From positions 1 through 25,481 of the forward strand of contig CAYONG010000126.1 of assembly GCA_964405235.1 (NCBI GenBank): a DNA stretch of 25,481 bases, in the 5' to 3' direction. The notes under the pieces were generated by a model that saw only the letters and a program-made list of their open reading frames with translations, did not search any database and had not been told where the DNA came from. Origin of the DNA: WS-11 sp964405235. GTDB taxonomy: Bacteria; Eisenbacteria; RBG-16-71-46. Shown one piece after another: positions 24,283 through 25,481 of this stretch. How positions within the stretch are numbered: the stretch's first letter is position 1; every line of letters begins with the position of its first letter. Both the position numbers and the translations under genes were made by a program.

Positions 24283-24325
24283 GACGTGTCCGTTCAAACG
24301 GGCGAAAGGGGCGATGGCGCCTGGA

Positions 24326-25481
24326 TCACGCCCGCACCCCCGCCAGTTGCCGCTCGGCCGCGACCACGGTGTTCGCCACCACCATCGCCACCGTCATCGG
24401 GCCGACTCCGCCCGGGACCGGTGTAAGCGCACCGGCGACCGCCGACACTGAGACGCCCTCGATATCGCCGACCAGCTTGCGCCCGTCCGCGCGCGGGCCG
24501 GACACGGCGTGAATGCCGACATCCACCACCGTCGCACCCGGCTTCACCCAGTCGCCGGTCACGGCCTCGGCAAGACCCATCGCCGCGATCAGGAGATCCG
24601 CCTGACGGGCCAGCTCCTTGAGCGCAGCGCCGCTCGCGCTGTGACCGATGGTGACGGTCATGTCGACGCCCTTGCTCGAGAGCAAGGTGGCGAGCGGGCG
24701 ACCCACAATCGGGCTGCGCCCGAGCACCACCGCGTGCCTGCCGACCAGCGGCACCTTGTAATAACGCAGCAGCTCGAGGATGCCCCGCGGCGTGCACGGC
24801 ACGAACCCGGGGAGTCCGGCCGCGAGGCGGCCGGCGTTGATGGGATGGAAGCCGTCGACGTCCTTGTCCGGGGGCACCGCCTCGAGCGCCGCCTGCGATT
24901 CGGCCGGCGGGGCGAGCGGAAGCTGGACCAGGATGCCATGCACCTCGCGGTCCTCGCCGAGCGCGCGGATGCGCGCGACCAGGGTGGCGGTGTCGGTGCC
25001 GGCGGGTAGCGCGACGCGTTGGACCTCGATCCCGACCTGGGCGCACGCCTCGGTCTTGCGGCGCATGTAGACCTGAGAGGCTGGATCCTCGCCCACCGAG
25101 ACCAGCGCCAACGTGGGGACGAGCCCCGCGGCACGCAGCTCCTTGACGCGCACCGTCGCGGCGGCGCGGATGGCGGCGGCGGGCTCCTCTCCCGTCAGGC
25201 GCCGCGCTCCTCCCGCGGCGGGGGCCGCGTAGGGCAGATGGAGCCGCTGCAACGCGACCGCCTTTCCGGTCGTCGGGTCCACGGTCACCACCACGCCGTT
25301 CAGCCGCAGGTCACCCTCGGCGGGCGTCAGGCGCGAGGGCATCCCGGTGAGAAAGCGCTTGAGCGCCCCCTCGCGGTCCATGCCGATCACCGATTCGAAC
25401 CCCCCGGTCATCCCGGCATCGCAGATGAACGCGGTGCCTCGCGGCAGGATGCGCTCGTCGGCGGTCTGGACGTGGGTGTGA
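24326..25481 (-). CDS. folD: YmdB-type metallophosphoesterase fused to FolD (5' end outside window)
   Basis: The frame is open from the right edge to the stop at 24326 (385 codons seen). The first 65 residues are the C-terminus of the YmdB/TIGR00282 phosphoesterase family: HTHVQTADERILPRGTAF with metal-ligand histidines, CDAGMTGGFESVIGMD, FLTGMPSRL, and GDLRLNGVVVTVDPTTGKAVAL. A short Pro/Ala/Gly linker leads into a complete FolD: RRLTGEEPAAAIR, VGEDPASQVYMRRKTEAC with the catalytic Lys, GILVQLPLAP, DKDVDGFHPINAGRL, VVLGRSPIVGRPLA, and VAGALTPVPGGVGPMTVAM. FolD is methylene-tetrahydrofolate dehydrogenase/cyclohydrolase. No ATG, GTG or TTG lies at the FolD boundary, so a fused protein is likely. 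The two genes are separate neighbours in many genomes. The phosphoesterase catalytic N-terminus is not visible here. Confidence 0.9.
   Translation of the reverse strand, partial: HTHVQTADERILPRGTAFICDAGMTGGFESVIGMDREGALKRFLTGMPSRLTPAEGDLRLNGVVVTVDPTTGKAVALQRLHLPYAAPAAGGARRLTGEEPAAAIRAAATVRVKELRAAGLVPTLALVSVGEDPASQVYMRRKTEACAQVGIEVQRVALPAGTDTATLVARIRALGEDREVHGILVQLPLAPPAESQAALEAVPPDKDVDGFHPINAGRLAAGLPGFVPCTPRGILELLRYYKVPLVGRHAVVLGRSPIVGRPLATLLSSKGVDMTVTIGHSASGAALKELARQADLLIAAMGLAEAVTGDWVKPGATVVDVGIHAVSGPRADGRKLVGDIEGVSVSAVAGALTPVPGGVGPMTVAMVVANTVVAAERQLAGVRA

Overview
The window is a GC-rich stretch of bacterial chromosome carrying mostly housekeeping genes. Nineteen of the twenty protein genes, and the one tRNA, lie on the minus strand. 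The exception is a secreted repeat protein at 21612-23651. Its C-terminal domain (PNP start, lyDvsGr core, paGlYflrl end) is the FlgD-Ig/type IX-sorting-like tail common in FCB-group and related phyla such as Candidatus Eisenbacteria. Together with the high GC this suggests such a lineage, but the assignment is an inference without any search.

Read in the direction of transcription (right to left), the window opens inside a YmdB-type phosphoesterase whose C-terminus continues without a stop into FolD (25481-24326), followed by a DinB-like protein. The plus-strand secreted protein then interrupts the run. After it comes a long, tightly packed series: xseA, xseB, polyprenyl synthase, a YuiD/DUF212 membrane protein, dxs, nadK, recN, trpE, trpG, trpD, an RDD membrane protein, trpC, trpF, trpB. 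Almost every junction is a 4-base start/stop overlap or a gap of a few bases, so much of 21.3-7.2 kb is probably one transcript. The first half is the widely conserved ymdB-folD-xseAB-ispA-dxs-nadK-recN neighbourhood (one-carbon metabolism, exonuclease VII, isoprenoid precursors, NADP, DNA repair). The second half is a tryptophan operon without trpA.

Past trpB comes a solitary DUF4143-type ATPase in less GC-rich DNA, then tRNA-Arg(CCG) with a recognisable promoter. A UbiE/MenG-type methyltransferase with an unusual two-helix membrane tail and a GAF-GGDEF diguanylate cyclase follow. A clear intrinsic terminator ends that group. The leftmost group is an amino-sugar cassette for surface polysaccharide (Gfo/Idh/MocA oxidoreductase, hexapeptide acyltransferase, DegT aminotransferase). 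It is followed by the N-terminus of a coiled-coil/GAF signalling protein that runs off the left edge.

I see no CRISPR array, phage module, insertion sequence or recognisable defence system. The most interesting points are the YmdB-FolD fusion, the methyltransferase with the membrane tail, the internally duplicated secreted protein with a nearly identical 123-bp tract, the apparent lack of a normal start codon on the DUF212 gene, and the missing trpA.
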